Notes: generated from the letters alone by a model not told the origin. Shown: positions 15,555-24,248, counted from the stretch's first letter. The stretch is 32,305 bases of DNA from an uncultured Erysipelotrichaceae bacterium (GCA_902797995.1 CADBUX010000014.1:1-32305); one strand, 5' to 3'. Numbers and translations: made by a program.

Positions 15555-16343
15555 ATGGGAAAAGTAATATCATTAATAAATCAAAAAGGGGGAGTTGGAA
15601 AAACTACAACAACCATAAACCTATCAGCATCACTTGCGCTTCTAGGAAAGAAAATATTATTAATAGATTTAGATCCACAATGTAATGCAACAACAGGAAT
15701 AGGTTTGAATAAAGGGGACATTGAAAAAAGTATTTATAATGTTTTCAATGGAACATCTACTATAGATGAAGCAACAGTAAAAACAAAGTATAAAAATCTT
15801 TACGTACTTCCAGCTAACATAAATCTTGCAGGTATCGATATTGAATTAGAACAATCAGATATAATGCCTGGTGTATCAAAGGCTGAAAAACTAAAATATC
15901 AAATAGATAAGGTAAAAGATAACTATGATTATATTCTAATAGATTGTCCTCCAGCACTAGGAATAATTACAACAAATGCTTTAACAGCATCAGATTCAGT
16001 AATAATTCCAGTACAATGTGAATTTTTTGCATTAGAAGGTATAACTCAGCTTTTAAAAGCAATAATGTACACCCAAGCAAATTTGAATCCAAATTTAACA
16101 ATCGAAGGAGTATTACTTACAATGCTTGATGCCAGAACAAATCTAGGTTTAGAAGTTGTTGAAGAAATTCGTAGTTATTTTAAAGACAAAGTATATAACA
16201 CAATAATTCCAAGATTAATCAGATTAACAGAAGCCCCATCACATGGGAAACCAATTATAGCTTACGATCCCAAGTCTCGTGGATCTGAAGCATATTTAAA
16301 TTTAGCTAAAGAGGTGATTAAAGCAAATGCAAGAGCAAACTAA
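15555..16343 (+). CDS. parA: Chromosome partitioning ATPase ParA (Soj)
   Basis: Walker-type ATPase that, with ParB on parS sites, segregates origins and in Bacillus (Soj) also modulates DnaA activity. The 262 residues carry the deviant Walker A KGGVGKTTT (11-19) with the signature lysine, DLDPQCNAT (about 39-47), Walker B LIDCPPALG near 130-138, and the C-terminal SRGSEAYLNLAKEV. Length matches Soj. The start ATG follows AGGTGA. Its 3' end overlaps parB by 17 bases, so the two are translationally linked. Nearness to oriC is the chromosomal ParABS hallmark, arguing against a plasmid-type ParA. Confidence 0.96.
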   Translation: MGKVISLINQKGGVGKTTTTINLSASLALLGKKILLIDLDPQCNATTGIGLNKGDIEKSIYNVFNGTSTIDEATVKTKYKNLYVLPANINLAGIDIELEQSDIMPGVSKAEKLKYQIDKVKDNYDYILIDCPPALGIITTNALTASDSVIIPVQCEFFALEGITQLLKAIMYTQANLNPNLTIEGVLLTMLDARTNLGLEVVEEIRSYFKDKVYNTIIPRLIRLTEAPSHGKPIIAYDPKSRGSEAYLNLAKEVIKANARAN

Positions 16344-17202
16344 AAGAAGAGCATTAGGACGAGGACTTGAAGAATTATTTAATATTGAAGACATAAATTA
16401 TAACAAACTAGAAGAAAAAATAATGGAAACAGTGGATGAAAATGAAGTAAAAGAGCTTCCACTAAGTAAATTAAGAGTAAATCCATATCAACCAAGAAAA
16501 ACATTTAATGAAGAATCTCTTAAAGAACTTGCAGAATCAATCAAAGAACATGGAGTAATTCAACCAATCATTGTTAAGAAAAGTATTAAAGACTATGAAA
16601 TAATAGCGGGAGAACGTCGGTATAGAGCATCACGTCTTGCAGGAAAAGAAACAATACCTGCCATTATAAAAGATTTTACTGATGAACAAATGATGGAAAT
16701 CGCAGTCCTAGAAAATCTTCAAAGAGAGGATTTAAACTCTATTGAAGAAGCACTAGGATTCGAAATGTTAATGAAAAATTTAAATCTTACTCAAGAAGCA
16801 CTTGCCAAAAGAGTAGGAAAAAGTAGAAGCTATATCACAAATATGCTAGGACTATTAACACTTCCAACTAATGTAAAAGAATTAGTAAAAGAAGGAAAAA
16901 TTTCTACAAGTCATGCAAGAACATTATCAAAACTTGAAGACAAAGAAAAAATTGAAGAATTAGCAAATAAAATAGTAAATGAAAACTTAAATGTAAGAGA
17001 ACTTGAACAAACTACAAAAGAAAGTCCTAAAAAAGTAAAACAACATCATGTATCAAAAAATAGAGAATATGAACTATTAGAACAAGATTTAGAAAACTTT
17101 TTAGGAACAAGAGTAAAAATAAAAAATAAAAAACTAGAAATAAATTATGAAAATGAAAATGATTTAAATAGAATACTTGAAATAATTAATTTTAATAAGT
17201 AG
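16327..17202 (+). CDS. parB: Chromosome partitioning protein ParB (Spo0J)
   Basis: CTP-dependent clamp that loads at parS, spreads, stimulates ParA and recruits SMC. The 291 residues begin with ALGRGLEELF (9-18), the short ParA-interacting segment of ParB, absent in Noc. It then shows YQPR, GERRYRAS (95-102), ENLQREDLN (129-137) and a helix-turn-helix GKSRSYITNMLGLLTLP (164-180). Of the four specificity positions, Arg167 is as in ParB, while Met173, Thr178 and Ser195 differ from the usual Thr, Ala, Gly. The C-terminal dimer domain follows a short linker. The start lies inside parA behind GAGGTGA. I found no good parS in the window. Confidence 0.95.
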   Translation: MQEQTKRRALGRGLEELFNIEDINYNKLEEKIMETVDENEVKELPLSKLRVNPYQPRKTFNEESLKELAESIKEHGVIQPIIVKKSIKDYEIIAGERRYRASRLAGKETIPAIIKDFTDEQMMEIAVLENLQREDLNSIEEALGFEMLMKNLNLTQEALAKRVGKSRSYITNMLGLLTLPTNVKELVKEGKISTSHARTLSKLEDKEKIEELANKIVNENLNVRELEQTTKESPKKVKQHHVSKNREYELLEQDLENFLGTRVKIKNKKLEINYENENDLNRILEIINFNK

Positions 17203-17210
17203 GTGAAAGA

Positions 17211-18011
17211 ATGAAACAAGGGTTTCTAAAATATCTAATTGATAAAGATATTCACTTAATAATAATATACGTAGTAATAGGATTTATAGTATATAACATA
17301 ATAAAAACATTAATGGATAAACAAACAAAAAGAATAAAGAACAATCACCAAAAAACAATGCATAAATTACTACAAAATATAGTAAAATATGTAATCATAA
17401 TACTAGTTCTAATTGCAGTATTAAATATACTAGGAATAAATGTTACATCAATAGTTGCAGGAGTAGGAATAGCATCAGTAGTTGTAGGACTAGCTCTTCA
17501 AGATATAATGACCGATATCTTATCAGGAATATCAATTGTCCTTGAAGATCAATTTGATGTTGGAGATTACGTAGAAATAAATGGATTCGAAGGAACAGTA
17601 TTAGAACTTGGCTTAAAAAGCACTAAAATTAAAAACTATCAAAACACAGTAAGAATAATAGCTAACAGAACTATAACAGAAGTAACTAATTACTCAAAAG
17701 CAAATCCAAAGTTTGTTGTAGATGTACCAATTTCTTATGATATTGATAATAAAAAAGCAGATAAAGTAATAAATAATATTTTAAAAAGAATAGAAAAAGA
17801 AGTTGAAAATCAAAAAGAATCTGCACAGCTTTTAGGACTTAATAGTTTTAACGAATCAGATATATCATATAGAATATTAGTATCTGTAAAAGTAAATGAA
17901 CAATTTGCATCAAAAAGACAAATAAATAGAATTATCAAAGAAGAATTCGATAAAGAGGGTATTTCAGTACCATTTAATATAGTAGAGGTAAGAAATGGAA
18001 AAAATATATAA
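17211..18011 (+). CDS. mscS: MscS-family small-conductance mechanosensitive channel
   Basis: Channel that opens under membrane tension to release solutes during osmotic downshock. The 266 residues give three membrane helices (about 14-35, 52-76 and a pore-lining one near 80-112 with VAGVGIASVVVGLALQDIMTDILSGI), then the conserved VLEDQFDVGDYVEINGFEGTVLELGLKSTKIKNYQNTV of the beta domain and an alpha-beta C-terminal domain. Compact YkuT-like form. Start ATG follows AGGTGA, 9 bases after parB. It overlaps the next gene by 17 bases. Presence of MscS within the par operon is a frequent Firmicutes arrangement. Confidence 0.93.
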   Translation: MKQGFLKYLIDKDIHLIIIYVVIGFIVYNIIKTLMDKQTKRIKNNHQKTMHKLLQNIVKYVIIILVLIAVLNILGINVTSIVAGVGIASVVVGLALQDIMTDILSGISIVLEDQFDVGDYVEINGFEGTVLELGLKSTKIKNYQNTVRIIANRTITEVTNYSKANPKFVVDVPISYDIDNKKADKVINNILKRIEKEVENQKESAQLLGLNSFNESDISYRILVSVKVNEQFASKRQINRIIKEEFDKEGISVPFNIVEVRNGKNI

Positions 18012-18180
18012 TATAGGAACAAAAGTAATCATGAAAAAAGCACATCCCTGTGGAACAAACCTATGGGAAATAACAAGACTTGGTGCTGATATAAAATTAA
18101 AATGTATAAACTGTGGAAGAATGGTAATGATACCAAGAATCGAGTTTAATAAGAAATTAAAAAAAATAGTAGAGGAGTAG
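17995..18180 (+). CDS. yyzM: DUF951 family protein (YyzM-like)
   Basis: A 61-residue protein of the DUF951 family, found next to mscS/ychF in many Bacilli; its role is not known. The family pattern is plain: MKKAHPCGTNLWEI (13-26), RLGADIKLKC (28-37), INCGRMVMIPRIEF (38-51), then a lysine-rich end. Three cysteines (CGTN, C-x2-C) suggest metal binding, which is inference. It starts inside mscS (ATG after GAGGTAAGAA) and its stop is 3 bases before the next ATG. Confidence 0.92.
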   Translation: MEKIYNIGTKVIMKKAHPCGTNLWEITRLGADIKLKCINCGRMVMIPRIEFNKKLKKIVEE

Positions 18181-18183
18181 ATT

Positions 18184-19779
18184 ATGGCAAGAAAAAAGAA
18201 AAATGGACCACTTAAATTACATCCAATAACTAGTTTCATTATTTTGATAGTAGCAACAATTATTTTAAGTGCAATTCTTTCATTATTTAATATAAGTGCA
18301 TCTTATGATAGTGTAAATATAACTAATAATGAATTATCACAAAGTATTGCTACAATAAATAGTATGCTAAATTCTAAAGGCATAAAGTTTATTATAAGTA
18401 ATGCTTCAAAAAACTTTGCTAGTTTAACTACACTAAGTACAGTAATAATAACCCTTATGGGTATTGGAGTAGCAGAAGAAACAGGATTGCTTCAAACAGT
18501 TATGAAAAGAAGATTAGGAAAAATCAATCCTAAATTAATAACATTTTTACTAATCTTAACAGCAGTATTTTCAAGTATAGTAAACGAAGTTGGTTATGCT
18601 GTATTAATACCTCTTGGAGCGTTATTGTTCTTATTTAATGGACGTAACCCTTTAGCAGGAATTATAGCAGCTTTTGCCGGAGTAGCCTTTGGTTATAGTA
18701 TAAGTTTCTTTGTTGGAGCAACCGATATGTCACTTATTCCTTATACTCAAAGTGCTGCCAATTTAATAGATGATACCTTCTATGTTCAAATGACATCAAA
18801 TCTATATATAATGATTTTTTCTGGATTAATAATATCAATTATAGCGACAATAATAACAGAAAAATACTTAGTAAAAAAAATAGGCAGATATGTCTCTAAA
18901 ACAAAAGATGATTTAGATAGGACAAAAGAAATTGAATATCTTGATCTTCAATATGAAGAACAAAAGAAATTAAAAGAAGAAGAAAGTGAAAAGAAAGGAT
19001 TAAGATATGCACTTATTGCAGCTATATCAGTTATAGTTATATTTATCTATATGATAATTCCAGGACTTCCACTTTCAGGTGCTTTACTTGATAAAACCCA
19101 AGAGGCCTATGCCTATCAATTATTTGGTGAAACATCATATTTAGAATCTGGATTTACTTATATGTTTGCTTTATTTATGATAATAACAGGTATAGCTTAT
19201 GCAATTGGATCAAAGTCAATTAAAAGTGATAAAGAATTAGTTAAAAAATTAACAACAAGATTAAGTGAACTAGGAATTCTTTTAGTAATGATTTTCTTTG
19301 CATCACAATTTATAGCAATATTTAAAGAAACAAATATAGGTACATTAATAGTAATATTACTAACTAATATCTTAAAAGCATTACCATTATCAGGTATAGT
19401 ATTAGTAATTATAGCCATGATTGTCATAGCAATATCAAATTTATTTGTACCTAGTACTATAACAAAATGGTCAATAATATCTCCGGTTTTAGTACCTGCT
19501 ATGATGCAAATGAATATGTCACCACAGTTTTCACAATTTGTATTTAGAGCATCAGAATCAATGACTAATGGTATAACACCACTTTTAGCATATTTTGTAG
19601 TATATTTAGGATATCTAAATATCTATAATAAAGAAGAAAAAAGAGTATATGGTATACGAGATGGTATAAAACTAATGATGCCTTACTTAATAGCACTTTC
19701 AGTTACATGGCTTGCAATAGTAATTCTATGGTACTTAGTTGGTTTACCTTTAGGACCTGGTGCATATCCAGTACTATAA
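18184..19779 (+). CDS. AbgT-family transporter
   Basis: Polytopic membrane protein of the AbgT family (p-aminobenzoyl-glutamate uptake in E. coli; MtrF and others are antimetabolite exporters). The 531 residues begin HPITSFIILIVATIILSAILSLF, then an extracytoplasmic stretch (about 42-75), and the family core TLMGIGVAEETGLLQTVMKR, SIVNEVGYAVLIPLGALLF and GRNPLAGIIAAFAGVAFGYS, with about 10 or more helices. A charged cytoplasmic loop lies near 235-275. The end, WYLVGLPLGPGAYPVL, matches the AbgT terminus. The substrate cannot be read from sequence. Start follows GAGGAG across the previous stop; likely co-transcribed with parA-ychF. Confidence 0.85.
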   Translation: MARKKKNGPLKLHPITSFIILIVATIILSAILSLFNISASYDSVNITNNELSQSIATINSMLNSKGIKFIISNASKNFASLTTLSTVIITLMGIGVAEETGLLQTVMKRRLGKINPKLITFLLILTAVFSSIVNEVGYAVLIPLGALLFLFNGRNPLAGIIAAFAGVAFGYSISFFVGATDMSLIPYTQSAANLIDDTFYVQMTSNLYIMIFSGLIISIIATIITEKYLVKKIGRYVSKTKDDLDRTKEIEYLDLQYEEQKKLKEEESEKKGLRYALIAAISVIVIFIYMIIPGLPLSGALLDKTQEAYAYQLFGETSYLESGFTYMFALFMIITGIAYAIGSKSIKSDKELVKKLTTRLSELGILLVMIFFASQFIAIFKETNIGTLIVILLTNILKALPLSGIVLVIIAMIVIAISNLFVPSTITKWSIISPVLVPAMMQMNMSPQFSQFVFRASESMTNGITPLLAYFVVYLGYLNIYNKEEKRVYGIRDGIKLMMPYLIALSVTWLAIVILWYLVGLPLGPGAYPVL

Positions 19780-19800
19780 TAAAAACAAGGAGGTAATAAC

Positions 19801-20898
19801 ATGAGTTTAAAAGCAGGAATCGTAGGCCTTCCTAATGTAGGAAAATCAACACTATTTAATGCAATAACAAAAAAAGATATTTTAATAGCAAATTATCCTT
19901 TTGCAACAATAGATCCAAATGTTGGAGTAGTAAATGTACCAGATGAAAGATTAAACGCTTTAGCGGATCTTTATCATCCAAAATCATTAAAACCTGCAAC
20001 CTTTGAATTTGTAGATATCGCAGGAATTGTAAAAGGAGCATCAAACGGAGAAGGACTAGGAAATAAGTTTCTATCTCATATTAGAGAAGTAGACGCTATT
20101 TGTGAAGTAGTAAGATGCTTTGAAGACAAAGAAATAACTCACGTTGAAGGTTCAGTTGATCCTATAAGAGACGTAGAAATAATAAATCTAGAACTAGCTT
20201 TAGCAGATCTAGAAATAGTATCTAACAGAGTAGACAAAATAAAGAAAAAAGCTCAAACAACCAAAGAAAAAGAAGTCCTTATTGAATTAAGTGCCCTAGA
20301 AAAATCAAAAGAAGCTTTAGAAAATAATATACCATTAAGATTAATAAAATATGATAAAGAAGAACTTTTATCATTAAAATCATTTAATCTTTTAACATTA
20401 AAACCACATATATATTTAGCAAATGTAAGTGAAGAAGACATAAATAAAGATAATGAATATGTAGAAAAACTAATAGAGTATGCAAACAAAGAAAACTCAA
20501 AAGTAATAAAAGTATCTGCCAAAATAGAATCAGAACTTGCAGAATTAGAAGATGAAGATAGAAATGAAATGTTAAAAGACTTAGGTATAGAAAAAAGTGG
20601 TTTAGATAAATTAGTAGAAACAACATATTCACTTCTAGGCTTAAAAACCTACTTTACTGCAGGAGAACCTGAAGTAAGAGCATGGACCTATAAAGATGGA
20701 ATGAATGCCAAAGAATGTGCAGGTATAATTCACACGGACTTTGAAAAAGGTTTTATTAAAGCAGAAGTTATGTCATATGATGATTTAATAAAAGCAGGAG
20801 ATGAACAAAAAGTAAAAGAACAAGGCAAATTAAGACTCGAAGGAAAAGATTACCTAATGCAAGACGGTGATATTTGTCACTTTAGATTTAATAAATAA
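19801..20898 (+). CDS. ychF: Redox-regulated ribosome-binding ATPase YchF
   Basis: Obg-family P-loop protein that prefers ATP and binds the ribosome; implicated in stress responses. The 365-residue length is standard. It shows G1 GLPNVGKSTLFNAITK (9-24), YPFATIDPNVGVV (G2 region), the DIAGIVKGASNGEGLGN G3 segment, a coiled-coil insertion (about 140-195), and the C-terminal TGS domain TYFTAGEPEVRAWT with ending YLMQDGDICHFRFNK. The start follows AAGGAGGT. It is the last gene of the parA unit and is followed by a terminator. Confidence 0.97.
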   Translation: MSLKAGIVGLPNVGKSTLFNAITKKDILIANYPFATIDPNVGVVNVPDERLNALADLYHPKSLKPATFEFVDIAGIVKGASNGEGLGNKFLSHIREVDAICEVVRCFEDKEITHVEGSVDPIRDVEIINLELALADLEIVSNRVDKIKKKAQTTKEKEVLIELSALEKSKEALENNIPLRLIKYDKEELLSLKSFNLLTLKPHIYLANVSEEDINKDNEYVEKLIEYANKENSKVIKVSAKIESELAELEDEDRNEMLKDLGIEKSGLDKLVETTYSLLGLKTYFTAGEPEVRAWTYKDGMNAKECAGIIHTDFEKGFIKAEVMSYDDLIKAGDEQKVKEQGKLRLEGKDYLMQDGDICHFRFNK

Positions 20899-20899
20899 G

Positions 20900-20932
20900 C
20901 ACAGTCTAAACAAAGATTGTGTTTTTCTTTTA
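20900..20932 (+). terminator. Terminator after ychF
   Basis: CACAGTCT/AGATTGTG 8-bp stem with one G-T pair (20900-20907 with 20914-20921), 6-base loop, tail TTTTTCTTTT. Confidence 0.8.
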
Positions 20933-20937
20933 AAATA

Positions 20938-20946
20938 TGGTATCAT
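20938..20946 (+). promoter_or_regulatory. Extended -10 promoter of the ATP-grasp gene
   Basis: TGgTATCAT at 20938-20946; a second possible -10 (CATAAT) overlaps. No clear -35. Confidence 0.4.
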
Positions 20947-20971
20947 AATAATATAGAAAAGAGGTAATTAA

Positions 20972-22000
20972 ATGAGTACAACCAAAATAATGTTAGAAAA
21001 AGTAAAGTCAATTAATCCTAAAAGATTAAATCTTTTAGCAGAACGCATCGCTAAAGAAAATAATAAATCAGTATCATATGTAAAAAAAGATATGGTAAAA
21101 AATTTTTTAAAATATAAAATAGGGTATACAGACTATTTTAAAGGCAATTATATAAATCTAACAGAAAAAGAAAAGAAAAACTATGTAACATCAAAGAATT
21201 ATATTAATATTTTAAGATATCTTAATCCAAAAGAATATAGAATAATAACTTTAAATAAATTAATATTTAATCGATTATTTAAAGATTACTTAAAAAGAGA
21301 CTTTATAGATATAAGAACAGCAACAGAAGAAGAAATAAAGGAATTTATAAAAAACAAAGAAAATGTATTTGCCAAACCAATAACAGATTTCGGAGGACAT
21401 GGAATAAATAAAATAAAAGTAAAAGATATTAAAAACATCAAAAAATTTAAAGAAGAAAGAATAAATAAAAAGCAATATCTCTTAGAAGAAGAATTAAAAC
21501 AACACAAAGTATTAAATGAAATAAACCCAGAATGTGTTTCTTCATTTAGAATTATTACTCTTTATAATAAAGGTGAAATTCATACATTTGATCATGTAAT
21601 TAGAATAGGACTTGATGATGATCCAGCATTAGCATGTTTTGATGGTAATATGAGAATAAATGAAGATGGGACTCCTGCAAGTGGTTTTTGGGATGATAAT
21701 GGTACAAGATATGATAAACACCCTTTAACAGGATATGAAATAAAGAATTTAAAGAAAATTCCATATGTACCAGAAGCAATAGAAATGGTAAAAGAAGCAG
21801 CAAAACGAGTGCCAGAATTAAGATACATAGGATGGGACGTAGCAATAACAGAAAAAGGTCCTGCAATAATCGAAGGAAACGAATGTCCAAGTTATGGACC
21901 AACACAAAACTATATGCTTAATCCAAATAAAAAAGGACATCTAAAAGAAATAAGAGATATTATTGGAGAAGAATTTAAAAACATAAAATTAAATAAATAA
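20972..22000 (+). CDS. Sugar-transfer-associated ATP-grasp protein
   Basis: ATP-grasp enzymes join a carboxylate to an amine or similar group through an acyl phosphate. This 342-residue protein looks like the 'sugar-transfer associated' subfamily, often found in envelope polysaccharide loci. Visible are a helical N-terminus (1-110), the nucleotide-binding KPITDFGGHGI around 130-141, the YLLEEELKQH hinge region, and the C-terminal metal/ATP block RYIGWDVAITEKGPAIIEGNECPSYGP (about 287-313). No signal or membrane segment. It stands alone with its own promoter, among housekeeping genes and away from glycosyltransferases, so the substrate is unknown. No convincing terminator follows in 22001-22045. 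Confidence 0.75.
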   Translation: MSTTKIMLEKVKSINPKRLNLLAERIAKENNKSVSYVKKDMVKNFLKYKIGYTDYFKGNYINLTEKEKKNYVTSKNYINILRYLNPKEYRIITLNKLIFNRLFKDYLKRDFIDIRTATEEEIKEFIKNKENVFAKPITDFGGHGINKIKVKDIKNIKKFKEERINKKQYLLEEELKQHKVLNEINPECVSSFRIITLYNKGEIHTFDHVIRIGLDDDPALACFDGNMRINEDGTPASGFWDDNGTRYDKHPLTGYEIKNLKKIPYVPEAIEMVKEAAKRVPELRYIGWDVAITEKGPAIIEGNECPSYGPTQNYMLNPNKKGHLKEIRDIIGEEFKNIKLNK

Positions 22001-22048
22001 AATTATTCAAATAGGGTATTTTTTACTTGAAATAAAACAAAAAAACTC

Positions 22049-22077
22049 TAGACAAACATATAATTTATTGTTATAAT
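22049..22077 (+). promoter_or_regulatory. rpsF operon promoter
   Basis: -35 TAGACA (22049-22054), 17-base spacer, -10 TATAAT (22072-22077). Transcription would begin near 22084, at the base of the leader hairpin. Confidence 0.7.
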
Positions 22078-22083
22078 ACAAAA

Positions 22084-22145
22084 CGAGTAAAAAGATTTAC
22101 TCCTTACTTCGAAAGAAGTCTTAAGTCCAAAAGGAGGTGTGACAA
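22084..22145 (+). promoter_or_regulatory. rpsF leader with alternative hairpins (candidate S6:S18 autoregulatory element)
   Basis: The leader can form GAGTAAA/TTTACTC (22085-22091 with 22096-22102, loop AAGA) and ACTTC-GAAA-GAAGT (22106-22119). CTCCTT (22100-22105) is also the exact complement of AAGGAG (22131-22136), the ribosome binding site; that pairing would break the first hairpin and hide the site. In many bacteria rpsF leaders are bound by the S6:S18 complex, so this position fits feedback control, but I could not align it to the known motif. Confidence 0.55.
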
Positions 22146-22433
22146 GTGAAAAAGTATGAAATTATGTTTATAGTTAAACCAACACTTGAAGAAGCTGCAA
22201 TTAAAAAAGCATTCGAAGACATGAAAAAGGTTTTAACTGATAACAAAGCAACAATCGTTGAAGAAAAAGAAATGGGACAACGTGATTTAGCTTATGAAAT
22301 CAAAAAACATAAAACAGGATACTATTTTCTATTAGTTACTGAAGCACCTGTAGAAGCTATTAATGAGTTTAATCGTATTTCAAACATTAGCGATACAGTA
22401 ATTCGTACACTAATAACAAAATTAGAAGATTAA
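22146..22433 (+). CDS. rpsF: 30S ribosomal protein S6
   Basis: Binds 16S rRNA with S18 on the small-subunit platform. The 95-residue product has the S6 pattern KYEIMFIVKPTLEE (2-15), the GQRDLAYEIKKHKTGYYFLL stretch (about 43-62) and a C-terminus IRTLITKLED. Translation starts at a GTG (22146) behind AAGGAGGTG. It opens the standard rpsF-ssb-rpsR operon. Confidence 0.97.
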   Translation: MKKYEIMFIVKPTLEEAAIKKAFEDMKKVLTDNKATIVEEKEMGQRDLAYEIKKHKTGYYFLLVTEAPVEAINEFNRISNISDTVIRTLITKLED

Positions 22434-22449
22434 TTATAAGAGGTAAAAT

Positions 22450-22923
22450 ATGAATAAAGTAATTTTAATTGGAAGACTTACAAGAGATCCAGAATTAAGA
22501 TATACATCTTCAAACATACCTGTTGCTACATTCTCTTTGGCAGTAGATAGAACATTTACTGGACAAAATGGTGAAAGAGAAACAGATTTTATTAATATTG
22601 TTGTTTGGAGAAAACAAGCAGAAAATTGTAAAAATTATATAAATCAAGGAAGTCAAGTAGCAGTTGAAGGACGTATTCAAACAAGAAATTATGAAGACCA
22701 AAACGGTCAAAAAAGATACGTTACTGAAGTAGTTGCAGATAATGTTCAATTCTTAGATACAAAAGCTTCTCGTGAACAAAGAATGAATAATAATAGTAAC
22801 AATGTAAATCCATATAATCTAGGAGAAACAACAAGCCCAAATACAACAAATGATATCCCAGAAGATCCATTCAAAGATTTTGGAGAAGAAATAAAGATTG
22901 AAGAAAATGACTTACCATTCTAA
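22450..22923 (+). CDS. ssb: Single-stranded DNA-binding protein
   Basis: Tetrameric protein that coats single-stranded DNA in replication, recombination and repair. The 157 residues consist of an OB fold (1-105, [19 protein letters not shown], then [38 protein letters not shown]), an Asn-rich flexible linker (about 110-135) and the acidic tip ending DLPF, which docks partner proteins. The ATG follows AAGAGGT. Location between rpsF and rpsR is canonical. Confidence 0.97.
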   Translation: MNKVILIGRLTRDPELRYTSSNIPVATFSLAVDRTFTGQNGERETDFINIVVWRKQAENCKNYINQGSQVAVEGRIQTRNYEDQNGQKRYVTEVVADNVQFLDTKASREQRMNNNSNNVNPYNLGETTSPNTTNDIPEDPFKDFGEEIKIEENDLPF

Positions 22924-22937
22924 TAAGGAGGATAACT

Positions 22938-23153
22938 ATGGCAGAATTTTATAAAAAAAGAAAAAAAATATGCTATATGTGCGCCGGAAAAGAAATTAAT
23001 TATAAAGATGTAGATACATTAAAAAAATATATTAATGAAAGAGGAAAAATACTTCCTAGACGTGTAACTGGCGCATGTGCAAAACATCAAAGATATATAG
23101 CAGGAGAAATAAAAAAAGCTCGTATAATTGGTTTATTACCATTTGTAAAATAA
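22938..23153 (+). CDS. rpsR: 30S ribosomal protein S18 (zinc-ligand form)
   Basis: Platform protein paired with S6. The 71-residue product keeps [20 protein letters not shown], then [15 protein letters not shown], the S18 signature, and RIIGLLPFV near the end. CysMetCys spacing (C-x2-C at 12-15) plus Cys and His further on (ACAKH) suggest the metal-binding 'C+' type rather than a zinc-free paralogue; that assignment is inference. The start follows AAGGAGG. Last gene of the operon. Confidence 0.97.
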   Translation: MAEFYKKRKKICYMCAGKEINYKDVDTLKKYINERGKILPRRVTGACAKHQRYIAGEIKKARIIGLLPFVK

Positions 23154-23160
23154 TAAATTT

Positions 23161-23185
23161 AGATGCTAAACAAGCATCTTTTTTA
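23161..23185 (+). terminator. Terminator after rpsR
   Basis: Perfect 7-bp stem AGATGCT/AGCATCT (23161-23167 with 23173-23179), 5-base loop, T-run. Confidence 0.85.
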
Positions 23186-23222
23186 GTACTCAAATACATT
23201 ATTTCTTCTTTTCTAAAATAAA

Positions 23223-23251
23223 ATGACATATCCCTATTTTTTTGATATAAT
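23223..23251 (+). promoter_or_regulatory. Promoter of the DHH-rplI-dnaB unit
   Basis: -35 ATGACA (23223-23228), 17-base spacer, extended -10 TGaTATAAT (TATAAT at 23246-23251). Confidence 0.65.
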
Positions 23252-23274
23252 ATTTAAAGAAAAGGAAGGTAACT

Positions 23275-24237
23275 ATGAGTATAAAAGAATTAAAAAGATT
23301 AATTACCAAAGAAATGATACTCTCTAAAGAAGTATTTTTAGTAGCTCATAACAACATAGATTTAGATGCCTTTGCATCAATGGCAGGTTTTTCTCTAATA
23401 GCAAAAAAATACAGAAATAAAGTATATATAATAATAGAAGATAAACAAATAGAACAAGCTACTAAAATAGCTATGGAAAAAATGGTATCTAAATTAAACA
23501 TAATAAATATAAAAGAAGCAAAAAGTTTAATAACAAATAAATCAATTCTCTTTATCCTAGATACTAACAAACTAAGTAGAATATGTGTTAAAGATATAAT
23601 AGATAGTTTTAAAACAGTAACAGTAATAGATCACCATACAAAAACACCAGATACAATAAATAACGCCAATTTATATATAGATGAGAGAGCAACCTCAGCT
23701 TGTGAAATGGTAGCAGAACTTTTATACAGTTTTAGAGTAAAAGTTCCAAAAAGTTATGCAACGATACTTCTCGGAGGAATAGTTTTAGATACTAATAACT
23801 TTATGTATAAAATGACTAGACAATCTTTTTATTATTGTTATTATCTATCCACCAAAGGAGCAGATGTAAATGAAGCACAGATGTACTTTAAGCAAGACCT
23901 ACAAGACTACGTAAATAGAGCTAAAATGGTTTCAAATACTAGAATAATGGGAGAAGTAGCTATAGCAACAGGTACAAGAGGTAAAATATATACAACTCCA
24001 GAACTTGCTAAAACGGCAGATATTCTTTTAGAGTTTAAAGGAATTAAAACATCATTTGCTATAGGACATATTGATAAAGACAAGGTAGGAATAAGCACAA
24101 GATCAATTAAGACAATAAATGCCGGAAAACTTATGGAAACATTTGGAGGAGGGGGCAGCAAAACAGAAGCCGCTGCCATAGTAGAAAATACCTCAATAAA
24201 GAAAATAGAAGATCAAATAATAGAAAAAATTAGATAG
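23275..24237 (+). CDS. DHH/DHHA1 phosphoesterase in the GdpP position
   Basis: GdpP of Firmicutes hydrolyses c-di-AMP and lies between rpsR and rplI. Here that place holds a 320-residue protein with only the catalytic DHH-DHHA1 part: no membrane helices, PAS or degenerate GGDEF domain. Metal-binding residues are in place: H-N-N-I-D-L-D (25-31), D-T-N (96-98), VIDHH (117-121) and GIVLDTNNF (168-176). In the DHHA1 domain, where these enzymes usually have GGGGH, the sequence is GGGGS (291-295); I confirmed Ser by codon. The enzyme might act on c-di-AMP, on pApA or on short oligonucleotides (NrnA-like); synteny favours the first two. Start follows AAGGAAGG, and rplI begins 11 bases after the stop. 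Confidence 0.85.
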   Translation: MSIKELKRLITKEMILSKEVFLVAHNNIDLDAFASMAGFSLIAKKYRNKVYIIIEDKQIEQATKIAMEKMVSKLNIINIKEAKSLITNKSILFILDTNKLSRICVKDIIDSFKTVTVIDHHTKTPDTINNANLYIDERATSACEMVAELLYSFRVKVPKSYATILLGGIVLDTNNFMYKMTRQSFYYCYYLSTKGADVNEAQMYFKQDLQDYVNRAKMVSNTRIMGEVAIATGTRGKIYTTPELAKTADILLEFKGIKTSFAIGHIDKDKVGISTRSIKTINAGKLMETFGGGGSKTEAAAIVENTSIKKIEDQIIEKIR

Positions 24238-24248
24238 AAGGTGAAACT

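Noticed and set aside
22001-22045. Possible terminator after the ATP-grasp gene
   Set aside because: Only a 5-bp A/T stem (AAATA/TATTT) with a long loop can be drawn; too weak to call.
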